A stretch of 15,552 nucleotides of DNA, taken from an uncultured Clostridia bacterium (GTDB lineage: Bacteria; Bacillota; Clostridia; Oscillospirales; Acutalibacteraceae). Below, one piece after another: positions 1 to 6,398 of the stretch. The position numbers and the translations under genes are program-made. How positions within the stretch are numbered: the first letter of the stretch is position 1; every line of letters begins with the position of its first letter. The notes under the pieces were generated by a model, which was not told where the DNA came from, made no database searches, and was given only the letters and a program-made list of their open reading frames with translations. The stretch spans positions 1-15,552 of the forward strand of contig CALAQQ010000272.1 of NCBI GenBank assembly GCA_937888485.1. The letters are read 5' to 3'.

Positions 1-1
1 G

Positions 2-559
2 TTTACGAACACCGCAAGCAGTAATGCAAGAATTGACGATGTTTTTTTGGTTAAAGGTGTTCAGCAGACACAGACATTGACCTTTGAACAGTCTGCATTG
101 AGTTTTTATATCGGATCAGATGAAGCTGCTGCTTTCACAGGACAGCTTGTTCAAGGTGCGAAAACAACTGTTACATATTCGTCAAATAATGAAGCCGTAG
201 CATCAGTTGACGCAGAGACAGGTGTCGTTACTTTAAAAGATGTTGAAGGTACAGCCACAATTACTGCGAAAGCTGTTGCAACAGTAGAGTATAAGGAAGC
301 TGTTGCAACATATATTATCGCTATGAATAAGCAGAATGAGGGTGGTGTGGCAAAACAATATTCTTTCACCATAACAAAAGAGGACTTCAATTCCACATCA
401 TATGCAGCGAATAACAATGAAAAGACTTCGATAGCGACAGCAGCAGATGGTAGTGGACTTTTTGATACAGTTAGAATCAGAGTTATTGAGCCTGTTACAA
501 GATTGACCTCTATCGCATCAAAAAGGAGTGAGATTGAAAGAAGGGGCATTTCGGTATAA
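2..559 (+). CDS. Partial Ig-like (BIG2) surface/secreted protein fragment; 3' end chimeric
   Basis: The frame is open from position 2, so the true start lies outside the window; the TTG at 47 is only an internal codon. The product begins with a stretch containing NARIDDVFLVK, then a segment typical of bacterial Ig-like group 2 folds (TVTYSSNNEAVASVD, TGVVTLKDVEGTATITA, about residues 55-95), then a Ser/Thr/Asn-rich part with ITKEDFNSTSYAANNNEKTS. From family knowledge, this NARID...BIG2...NNNEKTS arrangement is familiar from secreted or surface proteins of Bacteroidales (Bacteroides/Prevotella), though BIG2 domains also occur in Clostridia. Such proteins are extracellular adhesin or glycan-associated proteins; no catalytic motif is visible. 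The last codons (from roughly 450-540 to the TAA at 557-559) are the antisense of the neighbouring lipase gene, so the natural C-terminus is absent. The frame looks coding up to about position 450; its taxonomic origin is inference. Confidence 0.6.
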   Translation, partial: FTNTASSNARIDDVFLVKGVQQTQTLTFEQSALSFYIGSDEAAAFTGQLVQGAKTTVTYSSNNEAVASVDAETGVVTLKDVEGTATITAKAVATVEYKEAVATYIIAMNKQNEGGVAKQYSFTITKEDFNSTSYAANNNEKTSIATAADGSGLFDTVRIRVIEPVTRLTSIASKRSEIERRGISV

Positions 560-2304
560 CCGTTTGCACCGTAATGTTCAAAGAGCCAGAGGCTGAGATT
601 TGAGAAGAATGTTGAAGGTTCTTCTTCAACTTCGGCTTGTCTTGCACCGACCTTGATAAGAATATTGATGAGTCTGTCTTCAATTTTATCCTGCTGACCG
701 TCGTAGCATGCTGTGTTGTTTACAAAAGCCTCTGCTTCGGCAATTGCTGCGGCGAGCTCTGTCTTATCTTCTTCGCTGAGTGCCGAAGTGTCAACAGCCT
801 TTGCTTCGGGAATAAGGTTATTTCTGAGTGTTCTGGGGTCTCTTCTGCCATTGAACTGAGGATAGCTGTCGGTTGAGTAAACGTCCTTGATATCATCAGA
901 TGAAAGGAGTTCTGTCGCAAGTGAAATAATAGCATCATTTCTTGCGGTTTGTTCGTGATTCTGACCGTCGAAATAGAATGTGTGGTCGGGGAGAAGACCT
1001 GTTGATGCGTCAACAACGTTGTCGGGTGAGATGTGGTTATGAGAGGGATCAGAGCAGTTTTTGCTTGTGTTAGCCTGCTTATAACCTTCACCGAGTGTTT
1101 CGCCTACGATTGCGCTCTTAACACCCATAGCGGTTGATGAAAGGTGAATAACGCCGTCAGCGTTGTCATCGTTCCACGAATTGCCGATAAGATAGAGGGG
1201 TACGTCATAGTCAACAATATTGAAAACTTCAACGCCCTTATCTACGAGCTTCTGGATGTTTGCGAGTGAATTGCACTGAGCTTCATAGAACATATCTGTC
1301 TGACGCTTGATTTCAGGTTTTGAACCGAGAAGAGCTTTTGAAGCTTCGGGGTAGTATTCCTTAGGACAAAGACCCCAGAGCATTGTAATATTTGCGGCAA
1401 CATCCTCAACGAGGCAGTTTGCAACGTTTCTGAGAACGCTTGAAAGAACCTGGTCGGGGAGGATTCTTGCGATAACCTCAATCATTCTGGCTTCTTCTTC
1501 ATCCATAAGAGCCTCAAGGAAACCGTTATAAAGGAATTCGGTGTCAAAGAAAGCAAGATTCTTTGTGTAAAGGTCGCCGACGATTGAAGAGCCGTTGAGT
1601 GCGGGAACGATATAAACAACCTTGTTGAGGTCATCCATAACTTCGGGATAATACTGCAAAAGTCCGTTGGCAATTGAACCGCCCATGCTGATGGGAACGA
1701 TGTTGACCTTATCGTGTCCGGTTTCTTTCTTTACCATCTGGATAAAGGCATAAAGTTCGGTAACGATATCATAGTTGTTGCCGAATGAGTTATAAGCGAA
1801 ATAATAGAGATGGTCTTCGCCTGCGATTTCGGAGAAAGCCTGAAGGGGAATATTATCGTAAATTTCGCCTTTTTCGTATTCGCTGCATTCCGCAACAGAA
1901 TAGGGGTATTTTTCAACCTCAATATTTCCTGTGTTTTTTCCTGTTTTGGGGTCGCAGTTGTTAACCTCAAATGCGTCGAGAACAACTTCGCACAGAGCCT
2001 TGGAAAGACCGATATCGTGCTGAGTAATAAGAGTGAGGAGAGCGGGGGCAAGAACCTTCTTAACGATTGAAGCGATATCAAAAACAGCGGGGAAGCAGCT
2101 GATTTTTTCGCCGTTTTCGTCGAGAAGATAGTCGCCGTTTTCATCGAGAGCCCATACGTTGGACTGACCGATACCGGGAACAACGATTGCGGGGCAAGTG
2201 TCACATTCGCCCTTGCAGTTTGTCTTTACGGTTGCCGAAGCGGTGACGGAAAGCATGGATAATGCCATAACTGATGCGAGAACGAGAGAAATTATTTTTT
2301 TCAT
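151..2304 (-). CDS. Secreted lipase-like alpha/beta hydrolase A (3' end probably artefactual)
   Basis: Predicted extracellular alpha/beta hydrolase, paralogous to the upstream gene at 2377-4269. The start at 2304 is chosen because it begins a classic signal peptide (MKKIISLVLASVMALSMLSVTASA, cleavage near residue 24) and has GGAAAGGG at 2314-2321; the frame extends further upstream without a better site. A cysteine motif CKGEC (30-34) precedes the first strand (IVVPGIG, 40-46). The nucleophile elbow is PISMG with Ser206. DGVIHLSS (Asp383) and QNHEQ (His450) fit the Asp and His regions of bacterial true lipases, giving a candidate triad Ser206-Asp383-His450. A charged helical segment (about 505-553) follows. 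Alignment with the paralogue predicts a natural end near residue 612 (about position 468). From about 450-540 down to the TGA at 151 the frame is only the antisense of the Ig-like gene, so the last ~100-120 residues are likely not native. Substrate is unknown. Confidence 0.85.
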   Translation of the reverse strand: MKKIISLVLASVMALSMLSVTASATVKTNCKGECDTCPAIVVPGIGQSNVWALDENGDYLLDENGEKISCFPAVFDIASIVKKVLAPALLTLITQHDIGLSKALCEVVLDAFEVNNCDPKTGKNTGNIEVEKYPYSVAECSEYEKGEIYDNIPLQAFSEIAGEDHLYYFAYNSFGNNYDIVTELYAFIQMVKKETGHDKVNIVPISMGGSIANGLLQYYPEVMDDLNKVVYIVPALNGSSIVGDLYTKNLAFFDTEFLYNGFLEALMDEEEARMIEVIARILPDQVLSSVLRNVANCLVEDVAANITMLWGLCPKEYYPEASKALLGSKPEIKRQTDMFYEAQCNSLANIQKLVDKGVEVFNIVDYDVPLYLIGNSWNDDNADGVIHLSSTAMGVKSAIVGETLGEGYKQANTSKNCSDPSHNHISPDNVVDASTGLLPDHTFYFDGQNHEQTARNDAIISLATELLSSDDIKDVYSTDSYPQFNGRRDPRTLRNNLIPEAKAVDTSALSEEDKTELAAAIAEAEAFVNNTACYDGQQDKIEDRLINILIKVGARQAEVEEEPSTFFSNLSLWLFEHYGANGYTEMPLLSISLLFDAIEVNLVTGSITLILTVSKSPLPSAAVAIEVFSLLFAAYDVELKSSFVMVKEYCFATPPSFCLFIAIIYVATASLYSTVATAFAVIVAVPSTSFKVTTPVSASTDATASLFDEYVTVVFAP

Positions 2305-2331
2305 AATATTAAACCCTTTCCATAATAATTT

Positions 2332-2371
2332 TAAAAAGAGGGGAACAATCCGAAAAGAACTGTTCCCCTCT
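2332..2371 (-). terminator. Intrinsic terminator between lipase B and lipase A
   Basis: A perfect 11-bp inverted repeat (AGAGGGGAACA at 2337-2347 and TGTTCCCCTCT at 2361-2371) with a 13-nt loop begins just after the stop codon of lipase B. On the minus strand the stem runs directly into a T-rich tail (2336 downward). It lies only about 30 nt before the lipase A start codon, leaving no room for a separate promoter behind it. Lipase A may therefore depend on read-through, with the hairpin reducing its expression relative to lipase B. Confidence 0.85.
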
Positions 2372-2376
2372 GCCAA

Positions 2377-4269
2377 TTATTTCTTAAGACCAGAGAAAAT
2401 AGGATTTAAAATTGCTCTGAAAGGAGAGAGGATTCTGTCAACAAGGCTGCCGCCGCCAAGAAGGAAGAGTGAACCCTTGCTCATTGCTTCCATGACATCT
2501 TCAAGGATGGGGTCAAGAGCTGATTCTTCTTCTTCGATGTTTTCGTAGCCTTCAGCGCCTACTTTATGAAGAATAGCGTTGAGTCTATTTTCTGAAGCTT
2601 CAACCTTTGTCTGATCGCAAATTGTTGAGTTGATGATTGCTTCGCCTTCTTCAATAGCCGCAAGAAGTTCAGCTTTATCTTCTGCTGTGAGTGTTATTTC
2701 GCCGGCAGCTTCCTTTTCAAGAACAGTATATGCGTCGGGAAGTCTCCAGCGACGGATATACTTTGTTGTGCATGAACCGTTGAACTGAGGATACTTTTCG
2801 GGGTTATCGTTAACATCCTTAACTTCGCCGAGGATGATAGCCTTTGCAAGGTTGAGAACGATGTCGTTGTTACCTACTTCGTGATGCTGTTCAAGGAAAA
2901 TCCATGTGTTTTCGGGAAGAATTGATGTTGAAACATCAACCATGTTGTCGGGTGAAATGTGGTTATGGTTGGGATTTGTGCAATATGTATTCTTTTTGTA
3001 TTCGATATCAGCGAGAGTTTTTTCACCGGGAGCACCTGTTGCACCGAGGGTTGTTGATGAAAGGTTGATGATACCGTCGGAGTTAACCTTGTCAGCGGAT
3101 GCAACTATGCCGAAATATGTATACATCTGTTCACCGAGGTCGAGGTTTGCGCCTGCGATTGAGTCAACGCGTACACCGTCTTCGACTGCGGCAAGAATGT
3201 TATCGTTGAGGTTGAGTCTTGCTGTCTGGAATGCATCTGTTCTTGCCTTAAGAGTGGGCTTGTCGGTGAGATATCTTGCGGCAAGCTCGTCATATCTGTA
3301 TGAGGGGATCATTGCCCAGAACTGCGGGCAGTTAAGCATCATTGTATCAAGAATACCGCTCATTGCACCCGAAAGAAGTGCGTTAATGCCTGAACGGGGG
3401 AAGATATGGAGAAGTGTGTTGATGAGATAGCCGAGAGTGGGGCTGTCGTTTGATTCAACAAAGATGTTTGCGATGAATTCGTGATAGAGGAATTCGTCTG
3501 AGAGATTCCATTCTCTTGCATAGAAATCTGCAACGATGTCTGTACCGTTGAGACATGCAACAGCATTAACAATCTGGTCGATGTTGTTGTGACCGTACTT
3601 TTCAAGGTAAGCGGTGAGGATTGTACCGCCGAGGCTTACGGGAAGAAGAGTAACCTTGTCATGACCTGTCTGTTCTTTAACCATTTTGATATATTCGTCA
3701 AGGTCATCAGCTGAATCCATGGGATCGCCGACAAGATTAAAGGTAAAGAAATAAACATGGTCCTTGCCGATTTCTTTAACAAGGGGTTCCATCGGAACCA
3801 TTCTGTAAACCCAGTCAAGTTCGTCTTCGGTCATGTACTCGAGAGAGTGATTCCATCTCTGAGTCTTGAGATTTTCAATATGATTACCGTTATCGTCACA
3901 TTTCTGGATTGAGAAAAGATCGGAAACGAGGTCATAAGCAACCTTATCAAGACCGACATTGTGCTGAAGAGCAAGTGTTCCGAGAATACTGAAAACAGCC
4001 TTGATAATGGGACCTGCGGAAAGAGCGGCGGTGTTGAGGATAAGAAGTGTGCCGCCAACCTGGCTGTCGCCATCCATAACGGGCTGGTCATTTTCGTCAT
4101 AGAGATAAGTGGGTGAGTGGTTGATACCGGGAAGGATGATTACGGGTGAATGCTCGCATCTGCCGTTGCAATCGGTTTCTGTTGCTGCGGCTGCACCTGC
4201 AGAGCCTACCGAAATGAGTGTTGCGGCACAAAGTGCAAGTGCAATCACTCTTTTGAAGATTTTTTTCAT
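2377..4269 (-). CDS. Secreted lipase-like alpha/beta hydrolase B
   Basis: A 630-residue predicted secreted alpha/beta hydrolase, the first of a tandem paralogous pair. The start at 4269 opens a signal peptide (MKKIFKRVIALALCAATLIS..., cleavage near residue 29) and sits 10 nt after AAGGAGAG (4280-4287); a longer frame to 4314 has no such support. Features in order: CNGRC (34-38) just before strand VIILPGIN (43-50), the nucleophile elbow PVSLGG with Ser212, DGIINLSST (Asp398), a shared CTNPNHNHISPDN block (430-442), QHHEVG with His463, YPQFNG (493-498), a charged helical stretch (about 525-571), and a Gly/hydrophobic tail. Ser212-Asp398-His463 is the proposed triad, by analogy with bacterial lipases having a DG-x-V and a downstream NH motif. 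No lipobox or LPXTG anchor is seen, so the product is probably released. It is transcribed from its own upstream region and followed by a strong terminator. Exact substrate (lipid, ester or other) is unknown. Confidence 0.85.
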   Translation of the reverse strand: MKKIFKRVIALALCAATLISVGSAGAAAATETDCNGRCEHSPVIILPGINHSPTYLYDENDQPVMDGDSQVGGTLLILNTAALSAGPIIKAVFSILGTLALQHNVGLDKVAYDLVSDLFSIQKCDDNGNHIENLKTQRWNHSLEYMTEDELDWVYRMVPMEPLVKEIGKDHVYFFTFNLVGDPMDSADDLDEYIKMVKEQTGHDKVTLLPVSLGGTILTAYLEKYGHNNIDQIVNAVACLNGTDIVADFYAREWNLSDEFLYHEFIANIFVESNDSPTLGYLINTLLHIFPRSGINALLSGAMSGILDTMMLNCPQFWAMIPSYRYDELAARYLTDKPTLKARTDAFQTARLNLNDNILAAVEDGVRVDSIAGANLDLGEQMYTYFGIVASADKVNSDGIINLSSTTLGATGAPGEKTLADIEYKKNTYCTNPNHNHISPDNMVDVSTSILPENTWIFLEQHHEVGNNDIVLNLAKAIILGEVKDVNDNPEKYPQFNGSCTTKYIRRWRLPDAYTVLEKEAAGEITLTAEDKAELLAAIEEGEAIINSTICDQTKVEASENRLNAILHKVGAEGYENIEEEESALDPILEDVMEAMSKGSLFLLGGGSLVDRILSPFRAILNPIFSGLKK

Positions 4270-4304
4270 TTTGAGGACACTCTCCTTCTTAATAAATATA
4301 TTTA

Positions 4305-4333
4305 ATATTAACATATATTTAATAAGAATTCAA
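4305..4333 (-). promoter_or_regulatory. Candidate promoter for the lipase B-A pair
   Basis: On the minus strand TTGAAT (4328-4333) is followed after 17 nt by TAATAT (4305-4310), about 36 nt before the lipase B start codon. Each box matches the consensus at four of six positions, and the whole region (4290-4380) is very AT-rich, so the exact boxes are uncertain. The position between the PHP-gene terminator and lipase B makes a promoter here likely. Confidence 0.45.
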
Positions 4334-4371
4334 TAATTAACAGCAAAAAACTGTAAAATTTGCATAACTAA

Positions 4372-4405
4372 AAACAAAAAAGTGACAGAAAATCAATTTC
4401 TGCCA
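4372..4405 (-). terminator. Intrinsic terminator of the yigZ-PHP transcript
   Basis: TGGCAGAAA and TTTCTGTCA (minus strand; 4397-4405 and 4383-4391) form a 9-bp stem with one G-T wobble and a 5-nt loop. It overlaps the stop codon of the PHP gene and is followed by CTTTTTTGTTTTT on the minus strand. It separates the PHP gene from the lipase genes. Confidence 0.8.
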
Positions 4406-5241
4406 CATTTCTTTTTCATGTCTTCAACAACGGAATACGGGATTTTCATATTGCCCGTACCTGTTCCGATTGAAATATGAGGTTTCATTTTTGCGTGAAA
4501 ATCCGTGCCGCCGGAAATCATTAGTCCGAGCTTTTTTGCCATAGACTGGTATTTTTCCTGCATTTCGGGAGTATAGTCGGTATAGTATCCTTCAAGACCG
4601 CAAAGACCGTAACCTTTGAGTTCACTGAGAAATTCCGTGAGTTCATCATCGGAAAGCTTTGTAAGGTGCGGATGGGCGAGAAAGGAAATTCCGCCGCATT
4701 TTTCAATAAGTTCAATTGCTTCCCGTGCGGAAAGACGCTGTTTTTCGCAATAAGCATATTTCCCGACGGACATATATTTTTCGAAGCCTTCTTTGACGGT
4801 TGAGATATATCCTTTATCCATAAGCACTCTTGCAAAATGAGCTCTGCCGACGAAATTATTCGGTGCAAGAGCACGCACTTCTTCAAGAGTGATGTCAAAA
4901 CCGAGCTCATTGAGTCTTTGACAGGTTACATGGTTGCGTTCGATTCTTAAATCTACAACCTCTTTGAGCGTATTTCTGAGGTCGGGATTATCAATGTCAA
5001 TGAAGTAGCCGAGGATATGGGTTTCAGTTTTTGACATAACGGAGAATTCAATTGCGGGGATAACCTCAACACCGAGCCTTTCGCCTGCTTCAACGGCTTC
5101 ACGTACACCGTCAACGCTGTCATGGTCAGAGAGAGCTATTGCGGCAAGTCCGGCTCTTTTTGCTTCTTCAACAACCTCTGTCGGGGTCATCGAGCCGTCG
5201 GATTTAAGTGAATGAGTGTGTAAATCAATATATTTTTCCAT
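4393..5241 (-). CDS. PHP-domain metal-dependent phosphoesterase (YciV/RNase AM-like)
   Basis: A 282-residue PHP-superfamily protein, expected to be a cytoplasmic metal-dependent phosphoesterase. The metal-ligand motifs are intact and in the right order: DLHTHS (6-11), SDHD (38-41), Glu65 in AIEFS, His75 in THILGY, AHPH (189-192) and GTDFH (245-249). The length and the inserted middle region fit the YciV/TrpH branch, whose studied members act on 3',5'-nucleoside bisphosphates or as a 5'-3' exoribonuclease (RNase AM). Which activity applies here is inference. The start codon at 5241 is 2 nt after the yigZ stop, with only a weak GGAT-like ribosome site, suggesting translational coupling to yigZ. 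A terminator overlaps its stop codon, so it is the last gene of that transcript. Confidence 0.9.
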   Translation of the reverse strand: MEKYIDLHTHSLKSDGSMTPTEVVEEAKRAGLAAIALSDHDSVDGVREAVEAGERLGVEVIPAIEFSVMSKTETHILGYFIDIDNPDLRNTLKEVVDLRIERNHVTCQRLNELGFDITLEEVRALAPNNFVGRAHFARVLMDKGYISTVKEGFEKYMSVGKYAYCEKQRLSAREAIELIEKCGGISFLAHPHLTKLSDDELTEFLSELKGYGLCGLEGYYTDYTPEMQEKYQSMAKKLGLMISGGTDFHAKMKPHISIGTGTGNMKIPYSVVEDMKKKCGRN

Positions 5242-5243
5242 AA

Positions 5244-5870
5244 TTAATCCATATCTGCAAAGAATTCATCGGTTTTTTCTGCTTTATATCTTCCGTTGCT
5301 GACATCAACAAGGTTCGCGTTGAAAGGTTCAACAAGGTCAAGGGGAAGTCTGAAGATAAGAGTTACGTTATCTTCAAAAATCGTATCTTCGATAACACCG
5401 CCGGCTTCGGGAACGAGCGAAGACAGTTTGCCGTAGAAATAATAATCGCAGGTGACTTTAAGCCTTGCGCACATTGCTCTTGTGAGGATTCCGCCTGCCG
5501 CAACGGCAATTGAAGCCGAATGAGAATAGGCTCTCACAAGACCGCCCGCACCGAGCATGATTCCGCCAAAATAACGGGTCACGACAACTGCACAGTCAGT
5601 AACTCCCGTTTTTTCAAGAACATCGAGAACAGGTATTCCCGCAGTGCCCTGAGGCTCACCGTCGTCGGAATATCTTTTTATACCGCTTTCGCGCAGGATA
5701 TAGGCATATACATTATGGGTTGCGTCCCAGTGCTTTTTGCTGACCCTTGCGATAAAATCAAGAGCTTCTTCCTGTGTTGTGACAGGCATGATATGACCGA
5801 TGAAACGGGATTTCTTGACGATATATTCATCCTGCGAGGCGGTTTTTATTGTTTTGTAGCTTGCAGCCAT
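5244..5870 (-). CDS. yigZ: YigZ family protein (IMPACT family)
   Basis: A 208-residue member of the YigZ/IMPACT (UPF0029) family. The start at 5870 is supported by GGAGGT (5878-5883) with a 7-nt gap and by the family-typical N-terminus; the frame is open up to 6017 but without a site. N-terminal domain (about 10-125): KKSRFIGH (19-26), THNVYAY (51-57), RYSDDGEPQGTAG (66-78) and VVTRYFGGIMLGAGG (96-110), all hallmarks of the family. The C-terminal part (about 135-205) corresponds to the ferredoxin-like DUF1949 domain. Eukaryotic IMPACT regulates the eIF2 kinase GCN2; the bacterial role is not settled and may involve RNA or nucleotide binding. It is co-transcribed with the PHP gene, 2 nt downstream. 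The 5871-6053 leader is a plain intergenic stretch in which I see no convincing promoter, although one must exist because a terminator lies upstream. Confidence 0.92.
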   Translation of the reverse strand: MAASYKTIKTASQDEYIVKKSRFIGHIMPVTTQEEALDFIARVSKKHWDATHNVYAYILRESGIKRYSDDGEPQGTAGIPVLDVLEKTGVTDCAVVVTRYFGGIMLGAGGLVRAYSHSASIAVAAGGILTRAMCARLKVTCDYYFYGKLSSLVPEAGGVIEDTIFEDNVTLIFRLPLDLVEPFNANLVDVSNGRYKAEKTDEFFADMD

Positions 5871-6053
5871 TATTATTACCTCCAAGTAAGCAATTATTAA
5901 GTCGGGATGTTTAGATTGACGAGATAGATTTTTGTTTCTCTGATCCTCGAAAACGCAGGCAATACTTTGTGTATTAACGAGTATTTCGGGGAGCAGGGGC
6001 GAAAATATAGCCGTCAAGATATAAATTCAAGATTTAATAATTGATTACAAACG

Positions 6054-6097
6054 AAAAAAGCAAAGCGGCGCATGAATATGCACCGCTCATTTTGCTT
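6054..6097 (-). terminator. Intrinsic terminator after rpmE
   Basis: On the minus strand, just after the rpmE stop codon, AGCAAA, GCGG and GCAT are mirrored by ATGC, CCGC and TTTGCT around an ATTC loop, with small bulges, forming a long GC-containing hairpin (about 6060-6097). It runs into TTTTTT (6059-6054). This ends the rpmE message before yigZ. Confidence 0.85.
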
Positions 6098-6098
6098 A

Positions 6099-6305
6099 TT
6101 ATTTGTTGTTAAGATTGAAACGCTTGTTGAAGCGATCAACACGTCCGCCGGTATCAACGAGCTTCTGCTTTCCGGTGTAGAACGGATGGCATTTTGAGCA
6201 GATATCAACACGAAGGTTTGCCTTTGTTGAGCCGGTTGTGATAACCTCACCGCATGCGCAACGGATTTCGGTCTGTTCATACTTAGGATGGAGTCCTTCC
6301 TTCAT
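6099..6305 (-). CDS. rpmE: 50S ribosomal protein L31 (zinc-binding, four-cysteine form)
   Basis: A 68-residue ribosomal protein L31, part of the large subunit near the intersubunit bridge. The start MKEGLHPKYE at 6305 is the family N-terminus and has AGAGGTGA (6311-6318) at 5 nt; the longer frame to 6338 is not supported. Four cysteines, Cys16 and Cys18 (CAC) and Cys36 and Cys39 (CSKC), make it the zinc-binding (C+) type, which in Bacillus is replaced by a cysteine-free copy under zinc shortage. The tail HPFYTGKQKLVDTGGRVDRFNKRF is typical. It has its own promoter and terminator and so behaves as a single-gene unit between addA and yigZ. Confidence 0.97.
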   Translation of the reverse strand: MKEGLHPKYEQTEIRCACGEVITTGSTKANLRVDICSKCHPFYTGKQKLVDTGGRVDRFNKRFNLNNK

Positions 6306-6347
6306 CAATGTCACCTCTTTCGGTATATCCATAAACATAACGGAGCA

Positions 6348-6376
6348 ATTTTATCATACACAGCAGAAAAAAGCAA
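6348..6376 (-). promoter_or_regulatory. Promoter for rpmE (extended -10)
   Basis: TAAAAT (6348-6353, minus strand) matches five of six -10 positions and is preceded by TGA, an extended -10 element. A weak -35, TTGCTT (6371-6376), is 17 nt upstream. It lies about 43 nt before the rpmE start. Confidence 0.6.
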
Positions 6377-6398
6377 GTCTTTTTTGAAATTTTTTTAA

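Noticed and set aside
2305..2376. N-terminal extension of lipase A to a Met at 2376
   Set aside because: It would place 24 residues before a perfect signal peptide and would cover the terminator; the ribosome site fits the start at 2304.
2906..3430. Long plus-strand open frame (174 codons) opposite lipase B
   Set aside because: It is antisense to a clearly coding gene and has no ribosome site or recognisable motif.
4192..4269. Possible lipoprotein signal (LALC) in lipase B
   Set aside because: The residue before Cys14 is Leu, not Gly/Ala/Ser, and the Cys is too close to the N-terminus; an ordinary signal peptide with cleavage near residue 29 fits better.
6367..6385. AAAAAAG/CTTTTTT hairpin as an addA terminator
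   Set aside because: The stem is only seven almost pure A-T pairs and overlaps the proposed rpmE -35 box, so it is too weak to call.
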